Shown here: piece by piece, positions 1 through 14,918 of the stretch | Position numbering within the stretch: position 1 is the stretch's first letter | How the letters are laid out: each line of letters opens with the position of its first letter | Origin: Manihot esculenta | Lineage: Eukaryota > Streptophyta > Magnoliopsida > Malpighiales > Euphorbiaceae | DNA length: 64,000 nucleotides | NCBI RefSeq assembly: GCF_001659605.2 | Contig: NC_035170.2 | Coordinates: 31,786,020-31,850,019 of the forward strand | Reading direction: 5' to 3' | The notes under the pieces: generated by a model | Told to the model about the DNA's origin: nothing | Database searches by the model: none | Seen by the model: the letters and a program-made list of their open reading frames with translations, nothing else | Position numbers and translations under genes: made by a program

Positions 1-421
1 AATAAAAGAATTTAAATAGATTATTATAAAATTATGTAAAATATTTATTTTTTTAAAATAAAATTTTTAAGTTAAAAAAAATTTATCATAAAATACTTGA
101 AAATATTAATCAAGTAAATTATTTTCATGAAAAGCATTTATTTTTAATCATTTGATCGAGATATTAATAAAATATTAACAAAATACATATAAAGTTTTAA
201 TAATGTTAATAAAATTATTTATTTTTTTTATCAGATAATTTCTTTCTAAATACTCAATCCACTGAAAAATGAGATAAATATTTTTCTACCAACCCAAGTC
301 TCAATCAATTTTCTAGTTTAACCATAGGCTCTGTATATCTCATTTTCTAGACCTTCAAATCAATTTTCCATCTTCCGTTGTTCTAATAATAAGTTAACAA
401 GACAGGAAACTTTGGACAAAC

Positions 422-583
422 CTGGTATGCAGATGATGCAGTGCCAAAGACAAAACCCGCCGGAAAACTGCTCCGGTGAACGGGAGCCAAATGCTCTGTA
501 GAATCTTCACTGAAGACTACTGAAACTAGGAGAAATAGAGAAGAAAGAAAGATCATAACTTTCATGGTTAGTTTCTTTTTCAT
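422..583 (-). CDS. GH1 beta-glucosidase copy A, exon 1 only (gene continues off the left edge)
   Basis: First exon of a family 1 glycoside hydrolase. It encodes a signal peptide with a lysine-rich start and a Leu/Val/Phe core, then the family N-terminus ending in a FGTASSAYQ motif just before a GT donor at 421. It is 162 bp, the same length as exon 1 of the complete gene at 9768-13403, and differs from it at only a few bases. The start at 583 places the hydrophobic signal peptide directly after Met; an upstream in-frame ATG at 634 is possible. Positions 1-421 are intron 1, and the remaining exons should lie to the left of the window. No break is seen in this exon, but whether the whole gene is intact cannot be told. 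Confidence 0.85.
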
Positions 584-824
584 CGCTAAAATTGCTAAAA
601 AGATGGCACCACCATCAGAATAAATAGATTTCAATTTTCTTGATAAATACCAATTTTACCATCATGAGTTTTTGATTCTTTTGCACTTTTAAGGGTAATT
701 TCGGTACATAAATATTTTTCAATCCCACGGGCAATCTTCCAAGTTTCAATAGATATTGTGGTCCCCACATTGTTAGTTATTTTCAAATTTCTTTTTTTTG
801 CCTAACATTTGATCGGATAGCTGT

Positions 825-830
825 CACGTG
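825..830. promoter_or_regulatory. G-box (CACGTG) upstream of beta-glucosidase copy A
   Basis: A CACGTG core inside the longer palindrome TGTCACGTGTCA lies about 240 bp upstream of the copy A start. The same element sits at the matching place in copy B, inside otherwise conserved flanking sequence. G-boxes bind plant bZIP and bHLH factors; a regulatory role here is inference. Confidence 0.5.
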
Positions 831-999
831 TCAATTAAGATTTCTTTTTTCCTAATTTTTGCTAATAAGAGTATGATAGTCTTTCTTAATTTTTAAATAT
901 ATAAAATACTAAATTTTCAAGCGAATTTTTTTCTATTTATTTTAAAATATTTACATTATAATAAAAATATAAAAAAATATTTTTTATTATATAATCCAT

Positions 1000-1420
1000 C
1001 AATTATATTTGATTTTATACGTTTAAATCGAAAAAATTAAAATTAAAATTAAAATTATTTTTTTATTATTTTAATTTAATTTTTATTTTTAATTTTAAAA
1101 TTTTAATTATTTTATTTTAATTTAATTTTAATAAATAAAATCAAATCAAATCGATAAATTATAATAGTATATTATTTTTTATAATATAAAAAAATTAAAT
1201 TATAATTAAAATTAAATCATTTCAATTAAATTTTATAATATTAAATATAAAAAAATAAAAAAAACTATTAAAAATTCAATCCATTAAAATCGGTTTAATT
1301 CATTTAATTTTTATTTAATTTAATATCGGTTTAATTCATTTAATTTTTATTTAATAAATTTGATTTAATATTTATATAGTTTAATTTTAAATCAAACCGA
1401 TAAAATAAGTATTGCTCTTA
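1000..1420. repeat. AT-rich dispersed repeat, copy 1
   Basis: Very AT-rich DNA made of runs such as taatttaatttttatt, with scattered 'aatcgg' or 'aaccga' boxes. A related stretch is at 13790-14095 (the counterpart in unit B) and another at 50440-50950, outside the duplication, so this is a dispersed family. No coding potential is seen. The family was not identified. Confidence 0.45.
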
Positions 1421-2530
1421 ATATAAAATTTATTATTCACATTTTAAAAAGGTTTTATATTTTTATATCTCTGAGCGATGGCTTGAAGCAACTACCAAGT
1501 AAGAAAATATTGTTTACTTTGTGATATTATTGGCAGTATTATTAATATTTTAATTTTTTTCCTTTTACTTTTTAATATTAAAAATAAAATAATAATAATA
1601 ATAATGGGTAAGATTCGCTTTCTAATGCATATTAATTTTTATAAAATTACACATTTACTATTGTCAACTTAATTTCATATATATATGCATGACTATTTGT
1701 TGAAACCTACCACCTTTTTGGTTAGGTCGATTTCATTGTATTATTTTATAAAAATTATGACAATCGTATATCTTATTTTATATTACAATATCATTTTTTT
1801 TTGTTAATTTAACATGAAAATTGTGAATAATTATTTTAAAAATAAATATTATTTTACATAAATAAATAAAACAAATCTTACTTGAATTTATATAAAAATA
1901 AAATAAAATCCACAACGAACACGTAAGCATTCTTCTGGGCTTATCCTGATAATCTACAGGGCTTAAACGGGTCAAGCAAAAATGGTGGGAGAAGGTCAAG
2001 GGTTTTGAAGCTTGAAATTAGGAAATTTCAACAACAGCCTTTGGTTAATTTTTTCTTGAGAGTTATTTAGAAAAAAAAAAAAAGTGATATGTTGATTCCA
2101 CGAGAAATTATTAAATATTTCAGTTGTTAGTATTAGTTTATAATATATTTCATTATACTATTTTTCTAAAACTATTATAATTGTATACGTTTTATTTTCT
2201 ATTAGACAGAGTTTACAACGTTAAACACGGAATGAGAAAAATTAATTAAATAAATACGAAGACCAAGTGCGAGAAGGTGGACAATTGACCATATTCACAC
2301 ATAATATTATAAGAGAGAGAGAGAAGAATAATCATCACCTAAAAGCTAGAGAAGAGCACGAAGTACATTCCTATAAGGCATTCAAATCGAACCCAGGACA
2401 GCAAAATCCTAGTATAAGTAGTTAACAACAGACCATTATCCAAACAAGCCATTAAAAATTCGGACACAATACAGCAAAACAAAATTTTCGAATACAAAAA
2501 AGCTCAAAATAACAAGTTTGAAGTTTGTAC

Positions 2531-2774
2531 CAGATAAGAGGATATTATCATTGAACTGAGATAGAGGAACGAACTGCGTCTGAACCCGCTTTCCCGAGCA
2601 TACAGTGCGTTGTTTGTGATCTTTGACACAAGGAAGGCTGCAAGAGCGAATAGAGCAGCCCGGGCATTTGTACTTTGATGGGTTCTCTTTGCACTCTTCG
2701 CATAGCATTTGTTGCTGCTCTTTAGGGTTTGAGTTTCGTGAAGATTGATCCTTTCGTTGTTGCTCCTGCTCCAT
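2531..2774 (-). pseudogene. BCD1-like HIT zinc-finger gene, exon 1 fragment (copy A)
   Basis: This exon encodes the N-terminus and HIT zinc finger of a box C/D snoRNA assembly protein. It is nearly identical to exon 1 of the complete gene at 16217-18959 and ends at the same GT donor. All finger Cys/His residues remain, but two nearby residues differ (Ala to Asp before the His, and Gly to Val before the last Cys). Exons 2-5 are gone: intron 1 runs into DNA that lies downstream of the gene in copy B, through a deletion joined at 2200-2206. A transcript could only give a short truncated finger peptide, so this is called a 5' gene fragment. Confidence 0.85.
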
Positions 2775-3067
2775 TGTAAGGAGAGGAGAGGAGAGATTGG
2801 GGTTTAGAGCTTCAAGTGCACTAGGGTTTAACCAGGAGAATCAGGAAGGCGATTGATTTTTATTTCTCTCTCTTTAGGTCTTCGTAGCAAAACGCACCGT
2901 TTTATTGTCTTTGTTTTTTCTTTTTCTTTTTTCTTTTCTTTTCCTTTTCTGGGAGCTAAAAGGAGAAAAACAATTAACTAGATAATAAAAATTATTTATA
3001 CATATAAACAATATAAAACAAACTAATTATATGATTTGAGAAAGTTATTGTTTAACCTTTACAAGGC

Positions 3068-4086
3068 GATTCTAAATAAAAAAAGTACTTTTTTAATTAA
3101 TTTGAAACAAAATTTAACTTTCGATGTAAGTTTCTCTCTATGGTTCTTTTATGACTCAATACTGTCGCCTTTTCCTTTTTTTTAAACCTAACTTTTTCTT
3201 TTTCCTTCTCAATAGAAGACGATCTGCGTCAATTGACTATCGATGAAAAAGAAGATGTTGTTGTCTCTATTAAGAGTTCCAGAGATATTATGATCGTCAT
3301 TTATGATTTCTTTATGGTGGGATGTTTCTCATATACAATTCAATGAATTTCAGAATATGCAAACCTCTTGGACAGATTTATGGTATCTTTTAGAGCGGTA
3401 TCTATTATGAAATTAAAGCTAAAAAAATATCTATTTCGGTTTTTTTAATAATATTAATTTTAAAAATATAGTGAATGGGAGCTCTTGGTTATACAATCAA
3501 TTCCTACTTGTTTGGAAGGAGATACAAGTTAATAAACAAGGATTGGGAGGAGACATTTCGTTAATGTGGAAGAGTTATGTGTCTGTTTATGGGGTTAGCT
3601 TTTCTTCAAATTTTATTGATTCAGTTATTTGAAATGTAATGTTCAATGGAGGTTTACTGGTTATTATGGATTTTCGAAATCGCAACAACAACGTCAGACT
3701 TGGAACCTTATTCGAGTTTTATCTCGTAGAAGATTTCTTCCATGGTTTTATTCAGGAGACTTTAATGATTTATGCTCGAGAGATGAGAAAGAATGAGAAA
3801 TATTTTTGCCAAATTATCTTATACAGGGGTTTAAAAAGGCACTTGAGGAGTATTTTTGCCAAATTATCTTATGCAGGGGTTTAATTTTAAATGATTATAA
3901 ATTTTTGTTAGATTCTAGAACTGATATTTCTATTAGATGAGTTCATCGTAATGCTACTCTAATTGCTTATACTTTGGCTAGGGAATCTATTAGGTATAAT
4001 CGTCTCTCTGTTTGGGATGATATTTCTCTTTGCTTGATGAAACTTTATTAATAAAATAAGTAGATTTACTTTCAAAAAAAAAAAAT
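3068..4086 (+). mobile_element. 5'-truncated LINE (non-LTR retrotransposon) with target-site duplication
   Basis: About 1.0 kb present only in unit A. It is flanked by an 11-bp direct repeat, CTTTACAAGGC, at 3057-3067 and 4087-4097, and unit B shows a single unoccupied site near 19721. The right end is a run of A, as expected for target-primed reverse transcription. Near the end, about 3885-4040, a broken frame resembles the C-terminal RNase H part of plant L1-type LINEs, with an Asn-Ala...Ala-Arg helix and a Trp-Asp tail, interrupted by a TGA. A 32-bp piece (3799-3830) is repeated at about 3851-3882. The element is dead. Confidence 0.82.
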
Positions 4087-4529
4087 CTTTACAAGGCATT
4101 TTTGAACGCCGTATTAAATTCTATTTTAATATTAAATATGATTTTTGCGATATTAAAATTCATTGCCATTTTAGTATTTTACTATAATATCTCATTATAT
4201 TTAGCATGACACTATAATAATGCTATTTTTTTTTTGTTAATTTATAATATAATCTAGTCTTCCTCATAAAAATTCTTTTTTACTATTTGAGTATTTAAAA
4301 TTTTTCAATTAAATTCTTATTTTTTTCACTCTCTCCTAATATATTATATTTTTAATTTATTTTATATTTTTATAATTATAAAAATTTAAATTAATATATT
4401 TTTAATTATAAATAATATTTAGAATAAAGTAATTTATTTATAATATATTATATAGAATAAGTGGGTGTCACATATGTTATAATTGAATAATATATATTAA
4501 CTGAAAATACAATCATAAAAAATACACTA

Positions 4530-5110
4530 AATATTTAATATTCCAGTAAGTCGGATCCGATCCAGTAATATTATTGAAATATTGACAATATACATTAGAG
4601 GCGGATGACATTAGTGGTTGTTGACGTTGAACTCTTTTCTCTGAAGTGAATGGCTAACTTATATTAAATTACAGAAATTGACATTTCAATATATATAAGT
4701 CAGATGAAATTTTAAATAATAATTAAACCAATATTATCTTGATAGATTTCATCTTAAAATCGACTGTTGAATGGATTTCATTTCAATCTTCACCTCCGGA
4801 TAGTATGCATTCCTATCCCATATTTTTCAATAAAATCATATTTAAACCAACATTATCCTATCATGATAAATTTCATCTTAAAATCGACAGTTGGATAGAT
4901 TTCATCTCAATCTTCACCTTCGGATGGTATGCATCCATATTTCTATATTTTTCTATTTAAATAAAGTCAGATAGAATCTTAAACAATAATTAAACAAACA
5001 GTATCATGATAGATTTCATCTTAAAATTGACCGTTTGATGAATTTCATCTTAATCTCAATTTTCGAATGGTATGTATCTCTATCCTCACATTTTTCTATT
5101 AAATAATGTA
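4530..5110. repeat. Array of imperfect direct repeats, unit A
   Basis: A block containing 'gatttcatcttaaaatcga' recurs near 4743, 4868 and 5010, each followed by a second 'gatttcat' and a 'ggta(t)gcat' motif, giving a period of roughly 125-145 bp. The related array in unit B is at about 20090-20600 and is more diverged. The array lies upstream of the BCD1 copies. No gene is seen in it. Confidence 0.6.
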
Positions 5111-5189
5111 TTCTTTTAAGATATAAACATAACTCATATTTTCTAGTTCATCTTAAATTCGAGTAAAAAAAAATTGACAGATTATTAAA

Positions 5190-5426
5190 ATGGATTTCTA
5201 TGTTGGAGATACATCAAATAATGATACTGAAAATTCATCATCATCTTCTTCAGATATTAGTGATTATATTTTAGAAGATAATGAATTTGAAGTAGAAGCA
5301 CTAGCAGTTAATCAAAATATTCTTAGAAATAAGATGGTTTTACCGCAAATACAAGATCAACATCGAATATTTAGAGGTGGCTCTGTTCCAGGTCATTTAG
5401 TAATCAATCGAGATCGTGAAGTAGCT
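5190..5426 (+). pseudogene. PIF/Harbinger-like transposase, N-terminal fragment cut by a gypsy LTR
   Basis: An open frame from ATG 5190 encodes an acidic serine-rich start and then a GGSVPGHLVINRDRE stretch. The latter resembles the N-terminal part of plant Harbinger transposase-derived proteins (typically '..GSIPGH.VINRDRE..'). The frame runs into the LTR that begins at 5427, after which the codons are LTR sequence and stop at 5523. The DDE catalytic domain is absent. Whether the right-hand part survives beyond the truncated gypsy element was not found; 9508-9767 shows nothing similar. The family call rests on one motif. Confidence 0.55.
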
Positions 5427-7584
5427 TGTAATACCCGGCTAAATTCCAGCGTCGAAATTTCAACCTTCCAACAGAATCCCTATTGGAATGTGGAATCTCG
5501 AAACTGGAATCTCTTAGAAGGGTAAAATAAGGTTTTCATAAAATGAATTTGAATTTTTAAAATTTTTCTAAGGAAATAAAAGAGAAAAGAATTTTGAAAG
5601 AATCTCCAGATTCGGCCGCCGAAGGTGGTTTCTCCAGCCACCTATAAGAGACCTTCAGCCTGAAAATGAGAGAGTAAGCTCTCCATTTCGAGCAAAGGTG
5701 AGTCCATGCCCTCCCTTTGTTGTTCTCTTTGATTTTCCTTCAAATTTCTCAGAAAATTCATGAATTTTCTTTTATTTTTGAAGATTTGAGTTAAATCCAA
5801 AGTTTTAAACTTTGGGGACTTCCGGAGATCGATGTTGCTCTCTTTGATTTTCCTTCAAATTTCTCAGAAAATTCATGAATTTCCTTTTATTTTTGAAGAT
5901 TTGAGTTAAATCCAAAGTTTTAAACTTTGGAGACTTCCGGAGATCGATTTTTCCCTCATCTCCAAGTAGGGTTGCTATCACCTTGTGTCTCTGAAAGGTA
6001 AGTTTAAATCTTTATTTTTCTTCTGTTTTCTTTAAGTTCCAACAAGTTTTAAAGAGGTTTAAGGGTTTTTGATGTATGAAATGGTTAAATCTAAAGTTTT
6101 AGGGTTTGGGATAGGTTGATAATGAATGTTTTCTCTTGTTGTTGTTTGTTGGGGATTAGACTAGTTTTTATGTCCCTTATGCTTGTTAAGTGGGTATAGT
6201 TGGTTATGTGTTGTCATGTATGAGGATTGGAGGATTTAATGGTTGTGTACATAGGGCAGAATCGGGTTCTGCCTTACTGGAGAACCTAGATTCGACCGCC
6301 GCTTTTGGCCGCCTAACCCGCCTCCGAAGGTCCCAACCTTCGGATCTGTGTGGGGTTTAGGCTGTCGAACCTGCCCCCGAAAGTCATGAACTTTCGGATT
6401 TGTGTGGAGTTTAAGCCACCGAACCTGCCCCCGAAAGTTACTAACTTTCGAATCTGTGAGGGACTTTCGGCCGCCGAACCTACCGCCGAAAGTCCCCTGC
6501 CCAGCCTTCTCCTTCTTGTTTTATATACATGTTTTAGTATGTTTTAGGGGGTTCTTGGGGAGTTGTTTAGAGTCTTGTAAGAGTTATGCTTAGTCCTTCA
6601 TTTGAGTCCATCTGTGTAGGATCGGACTTGGGAGACCGTAGAGACTTGCAGTGAGATAACTGCGTCAGTTTTAGACGAGCGTTAGCCAGAGGTGAGTAGA
6701 ACTGAACTGATTTATTATTTTAAAAAGAATCAACTTTTTTTTAGCATGCTCATGCATCACGAATGCCATGTTATGTATTAGGTTGTTTGCATTAGAGTTC
6801 ACGAATATGATGCATTGCATAATTTACTGTTGTTGTGGATGGATGTTGGATGACCCACTAGCCCTCGAGTATGATATGTTATGACGGATATGGAAAGACC
6901 AGAGCTTGCCCATTCTACGCCCCTAGCATTATGGATATGTTATGTTATGTTTAAGAGGAAGTCCTAAGGAGCTCCCGTTGAGGGCCGGGCACTATTGGAA
7001 TATGTAGAGTGTTACTAATGACAAGTCCATCTTGATGTGAATTGTTTGTGTTGTGACACATTTCATACAATCACATGTTTATTAAACTGTTTTTTTATGT
7101 TCTGCTCACTAGGCTCTAATAGTTTATCCCTTTTCTCTAACCCCAGATTTGCAAGACCAAAGATAGTTTGGGGAAGTCGGCAAAGTTGCTGGTACAGTCT
7201 AATGTAATAGTTTAGTGTGGACATGTATTATTTATGAATTAGAATTTTGCTTCGCCCTAGTGTTTGTCCTCGTAAATCCATGTTTTCATGATCCTTTATG
7301 TAAAAGTTAAGTATGAGTTATGTTTGAACTGGACTTGAGGCATGTTATGTTGACCATACTGAAGCATTTGATGAGGGCTCTATAGATTTTATGTTTTCAG
7401 TTTATGATGCATGCACAGTCGAGCCTTGGTTCATGAAATATTTATGTTTTTTGTATATTGTGTGATCATGTATGGGATTTTATCAAGTATGACAGGATGT
7501 ATAGTAGACTTGCTACGGGTTCCGGCGACCTTAAGTCGATCTGAACCCTAGCACCGGTAGCAGTCCAGATCCTGGATCGTTACA
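5427..7584 (+). mobile_element. 5' LTR of a Ty3/gypsy retrotransposon
   Basis: The LTR starts with TGTAATACCCGGCT and ends with GATCGTTACA, the terminal style of plant Tekay/Del-type gypsy LTRs. A primer-binding site begins 3 bp later. At 2158 bp it is a long LTR. It holds two internal tandem structures: a 115-bp unit duplicated at about 5724-5950, and three to four 60-bp GC-rich 'cgaacc..ccgaaagt' units at about 6270-6500. No 3' LTR is seen in the window, so a target-site duplication cannot be checked; the five bases before the LTR are TAGCT. Confidence 0.8.
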
Positions 7585-7587
7585 GAG

Positions 7588-7600
7588 TGGTGTCAGAGCC
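7588..7600 (+). other. Primer-binding site, initiator-Met tRNA type
   Basis: TGGTGTCAGAGCC sits 3 bp after the LTR end. It matches the plant tRNA-iMet primer site (TGGTATCAGAGC) with one A to G change, and this fixes the LTR boundary and the element's + orientation. Confidence 0.75.
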
Positions 7601-7744
7601 CTAAGTTCATATAGTCGGACCTAGAGTGTTGGGCTCATACATGTGCATTAATGATATGTTATCTATGATGAGGGTTCATGTGTATGCACATGAACCATAT
7701 GATGCTAATGTCTATGTATTATATGTTGTTTTTCAGAAGACAAG

Positions 7745-9507
7745 ATGTGGGGCTCACGTCGATCTGCATGATTGATCGGAGTCCCACCTGAAAATGAGGG
7801 TATGGATGCCCTTCCTCCTACTGCTCCGTCAAGAGCACGGTCAAGTAGGACCAACAGAGGTGAAACATCAAAGGACCCTAGAAGGTCTTTTGATGTAAAC
7901 AGAAGAAGAACAGATCCGGGCAGGATGTCTGCAAATGTCTGCAGATATCAGGGAAACAGTGGGGGATGATCAAAGGAGAGACGGAAGTCTGGGTGTGAGT
8001 TTGTCAGAAGAGGGTATGGGAGAATCGCAAGGAGGCGCTCAGGCCTCAGGTTTTGCCTATCCGCCTCAGGTTTTGCCTATCCACCTCAGTACCAATCCTA
8101 CTCACAGGGATCCAGCTATCCGATGGGAGGCACATCGGATTACTCAAGCTACCCCCCGTACCCCTCATACATGCCCTGTCCTCCCTACTATCCTCCATAT
8201 CCACCTCACCATATGTTTTCACCTCCATCTTTTTATCAGAATCCGGCAAACCCTAACCCAGGGAATGCTGCATCGCCTCCTCCTCTACCAGCAGAACCAA
8301 TAATTCCTGAAATGCAACCAACCAAACCTAACCCATCAACAAGGAGCAAGGTTAAAATGACAGACTATCTGAAGTTGGATGCTCCGAAGTATAAAACGGA
8401 TGATGATCCGTTTGAATATATCAAAGTAGTGAAAATGATAGCTGATGAGTTAAGGGCTACTGACAGCAGATCCATTCACATGGCGGGGTTCACTCTAAAG
8501 TGCAAGAAGGCAAAGGAGTGGTTCAAGAATTACGTGGACCCGAAACTGGATAGCCTATTTTGAGAACAGTTTGCAAATGAGTTTGCAGGGTGGGCTTTTC
8601 CAGACAGTTCGAGAGAGTTGAAGGTAATAGAGTTTGAGCAGTTGAGACAGACTGAAGAAATGAGTGTGTATGAGTATATAGACAAGTTTCTCGAGTTGCT
8701 CCAGTTTGTAGGTCAAGCTTATGACATTAACCAGAAGAAGGCTAGGAGGTATAGCATGAGACTCCACTCTAGGTATTCCTCATTGATCTTAGCAGGAGAG
8801 AGAGCGAGTTTCCACACTATTGTGGATGCAGTCAGGAAAATAGAGGCTAGTGCCATCATACGGAGAACTGTAAAGCAACAGGTGGCACAGTCCTCGGGTT
8901 CCAAAACCTCGAGTACAGGAAATTTTGATCTCTCTTCTCTGAATGCAGCTTCCTCATGAAGTAAAAGGTGGAACATATCCACTAAGAAGCCCAAGAAGAA
9001 CAAGTTCTGGACTGGTCTGGGAATGGATAGTGGTTCAAGCTCTAGTTCAGATAGTTCTAAATGTGTAAGGTGCGGTAAGCCACACAAGGGGCTTTATCGG
9101 TTTGGGACTACAACTTGTTATATATGCGGACGAGAGGGGCACATGGCACGTGAGTGTCCCAATGCAGCCATGATGGCATAGTCCCAACAGACAGGTTCTG
9201 GCAGCGTGGCTCAGCCAGCAGCTTTAGCTACATCACAGGGCAGAGGGCGAGGTAGAGGGAGAGGGACAGTCTCTTCTTCAGCAGATTTCCAAGGGGAAGG
9301 TCCTTCAGCTCCAGCATGGATCTTCACCATAACACAGTAGGATGCCAACACATCAAACACTATGATGTCAAGTAAACTCACTATCGGGTGTTCTAATGTG
9401 TATGCTCTTATGAACCCTGGTGCCTCTCATTCTTTTATTTCTCCGAGAGTCATAAACAGTTTGGGTTTGATAGCTTCTGGGGTAGAGAAGTGGAGAAGGT
9501 CTTTCAA
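7745..9507 (+). pseudogene. Decayed gypsy gag-protease region
   Basis: Fragments of a Ty3/gypsy polyprotein in the order proline/tyrosine-rich N-terminus, retrotransposon gag domain (about 8360-8900), a CCHC zinc knuckle CYICGREGHMARECP at about 9116-9160, an RGRGRG stretch, and the start of an aspartic protease. Stops interrupt the frame at about 8562, 8957, 9179 and 9338, and the N-terminal part is frameshifted. At about 9412 the protease motif reads NPGASHSF where active copies have Asp. Homology stops near 9507 in a T-run. Reverse transcriptase, integrase and the 3' LTR are missing, so this is a 3'-truncated dead element abutting the 3' flank of the beta-glucosidase gene. Confidence 0.8.
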
Positions 9508-9767
9508 GCTTTTTTTTTTTTGAAAAATAATAATGTGAAAAGATCGTCTAAAGAAGTAGATTGAGTTGTCTTGTTATTGATATGTATGAAGTTGAAAGAA
9601 GATCAAAGAACATGTTTAAAGACAGCAATATTTATACTTCATAATTTATTTTTTTACTTCTTGTTTCTATTAAGTATATTTGAATTCAAACTATATATAT
9701 ATATATATTATGTAGATTATTCTTTTTAAATGAAAAATTATATTCCCATTCTTCTAATTTAATCTAA

Positions 9768-13403
<3,636 letters not shown>

Positions 13404-13647
13404 CGCTAAAGTTGCTAAAAAGATGGCATCAGCATCAGAATAAATAGATTTCAATTTTCTTGACAAATACCAATTTTACCATCATGAGTTTATGATTCTT
13501 TTGCACTTTCAAGGGTAATTTCGGCACATAAATATTTTTCAATCCCACGGACAATCTTTCAAGTTTCAATAGATATTGTGGTCCCCACAATGTTGGTTAT
13601 TTTCAAATTTCTTTTTTTTTTTTGCCTAACAATTGATCGGTAGCTGT

Positions 13648-13653
13648 CACGTG
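13648..13653. promoter_or_regulatory. G-box (CACGTG) upstream of beta-glucosidase copy B
   Basis: Same CACGTG palindrome as at 825-830, about 245 bp upstream of the copy B start at 13403. It is retained in both duplicates, but the flanks are also conserved, so conservation alone does not prove function. Confidence 0.5.
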
Positions 13654-13789
13654 TCAATTAAGCTTTCTTTTTTCCTATTTTTTGCTAATAACAGTATGAT
13701 ATCGTCTTTCTTAATTTTTAAATATATAAAATAATAAATTTTCAAGCGAATTTTTTATCTATTTATTTTATAATAAATATATAAAAAAA

Positions 13790-14095
13790 TATTTTTTATT
13801 ATATAACCCATCAGTTATACTTAATTTTTATATCAATTCTAATTAATTAAAATATTATATGATCAGCCGAATTAGAATTAAAATTAAATTTAATTTTTAT
13901 TTATTTCAATTAAATTTTATAATATTAAAAATAAAATATAAAATAATATAAAAAATTTATTAAAAAATCTAATCAAATCGAACCGATTTAATTTATTTAA
14001 TTTTTATTCAACAAATTCGATTTAATTTTTATAAATATTAAAATTTAATTTTTAATTTATATAATTCGATTCAGTTTTAAATTACCACTATTATT
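13790..14095. repeat. AT-rich dispersed repeat, copy 2
   Basis: Unit B counterpart of 1000-1420, about 100 bp shorter through internal length changes. It is also related to 50440-50950. It lies between the beta-glucosidase promoter and the BCD1 3' end. Confidence 0.45.
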
Positions 14096-14918
14096 AATAT
14101 AAAATTTATTATTCACATTTTAAAAAGGTTTTATATTTTTATATCTCTGAGCGATGGCTTGAAGCAACTACCAAGCAAAAAAATATTGTTTACTTTATGA
14201 TATTATTGGCAGTATTATTAATATTTTAATTTTTTTCCTATTACTTTTTAATATTAAAAATAAAAATAATAATAATAATGGGTAAGATTCGCTTTCTAAT
14301 GCATATTAATTTTTAAAAAATTACACATTTACTATTGTCAACTTAATTTCATATATGACTATTTGGTGAAACCTACCACCTTTTTGGTTAGGTCGATTTC
14401 ATTGTATTATTTTATAAAAATTATTACAATCATATATCTTATTTTATATTACAATATCATTTTTTTTGTTAATTTAAAAATGAAAATTGTGAATAATTAT
14501 TTTAGAAATAAATATTATTTTACATAAATGGTAGTGATAAATGGAAAAATTTTATGGTGTTGAATTTTTTTTTATATAAAATAAATAAAACAAATCTTAC
14601 TTGAATTTATATAAAAATAAAATAAAATCCACAACGAACACGTAAGCATTCTTCTGGGCTTATCCTGATAATCTACAGGGCTTAACCGGGTCAAGCAAAA
14701 ATGCTGGGATAAGGTCAAGGGTTTTGAAGCTGGAAATTAGGAAATTTCAACAACAGCCTTTGGTTAATTTTTTCTTCAGAGTTATTTAGAAAAAAAAAAA
14801 AAAAAAAAAGTGATATGTTGATTCCACGAGAAATTATTAAATAATTTCAGTTGTTACTATTAGTTTATATTATTTTTCTAAAACTATTATGATTGTATGC
14901 GTTTTATTTTATATTAGA

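Larger units (their letters stand above)
1..5150. repeat. Duplication unit A (truncated at window edge)
   Basis: Nearly the whole stretch matches about 12260-20640 in the same orientation. The matching parts are beta-glucosidase intron 1, exon 1 and promoter, the following AT-rich DNA, BCD1 exon 1 with its upstream region, and an array of imperfect repeats. Differences are discrete. Unit A lacks the two TIR elements of unit B and the DNA equivalent to about 14919-18364, and it has a private LINE insertion at 3068-4086. The coding exons differ at only a few bases by eye, so the duplication is fairly recent. The left end lies outside the window. Confidence 0.9.

Noticed and set aside
3639..3884. 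81-codon frame as an independent gene
   Set aside because: It lies within the LINE insertion, spans a local direct repeat and matches no protein family.
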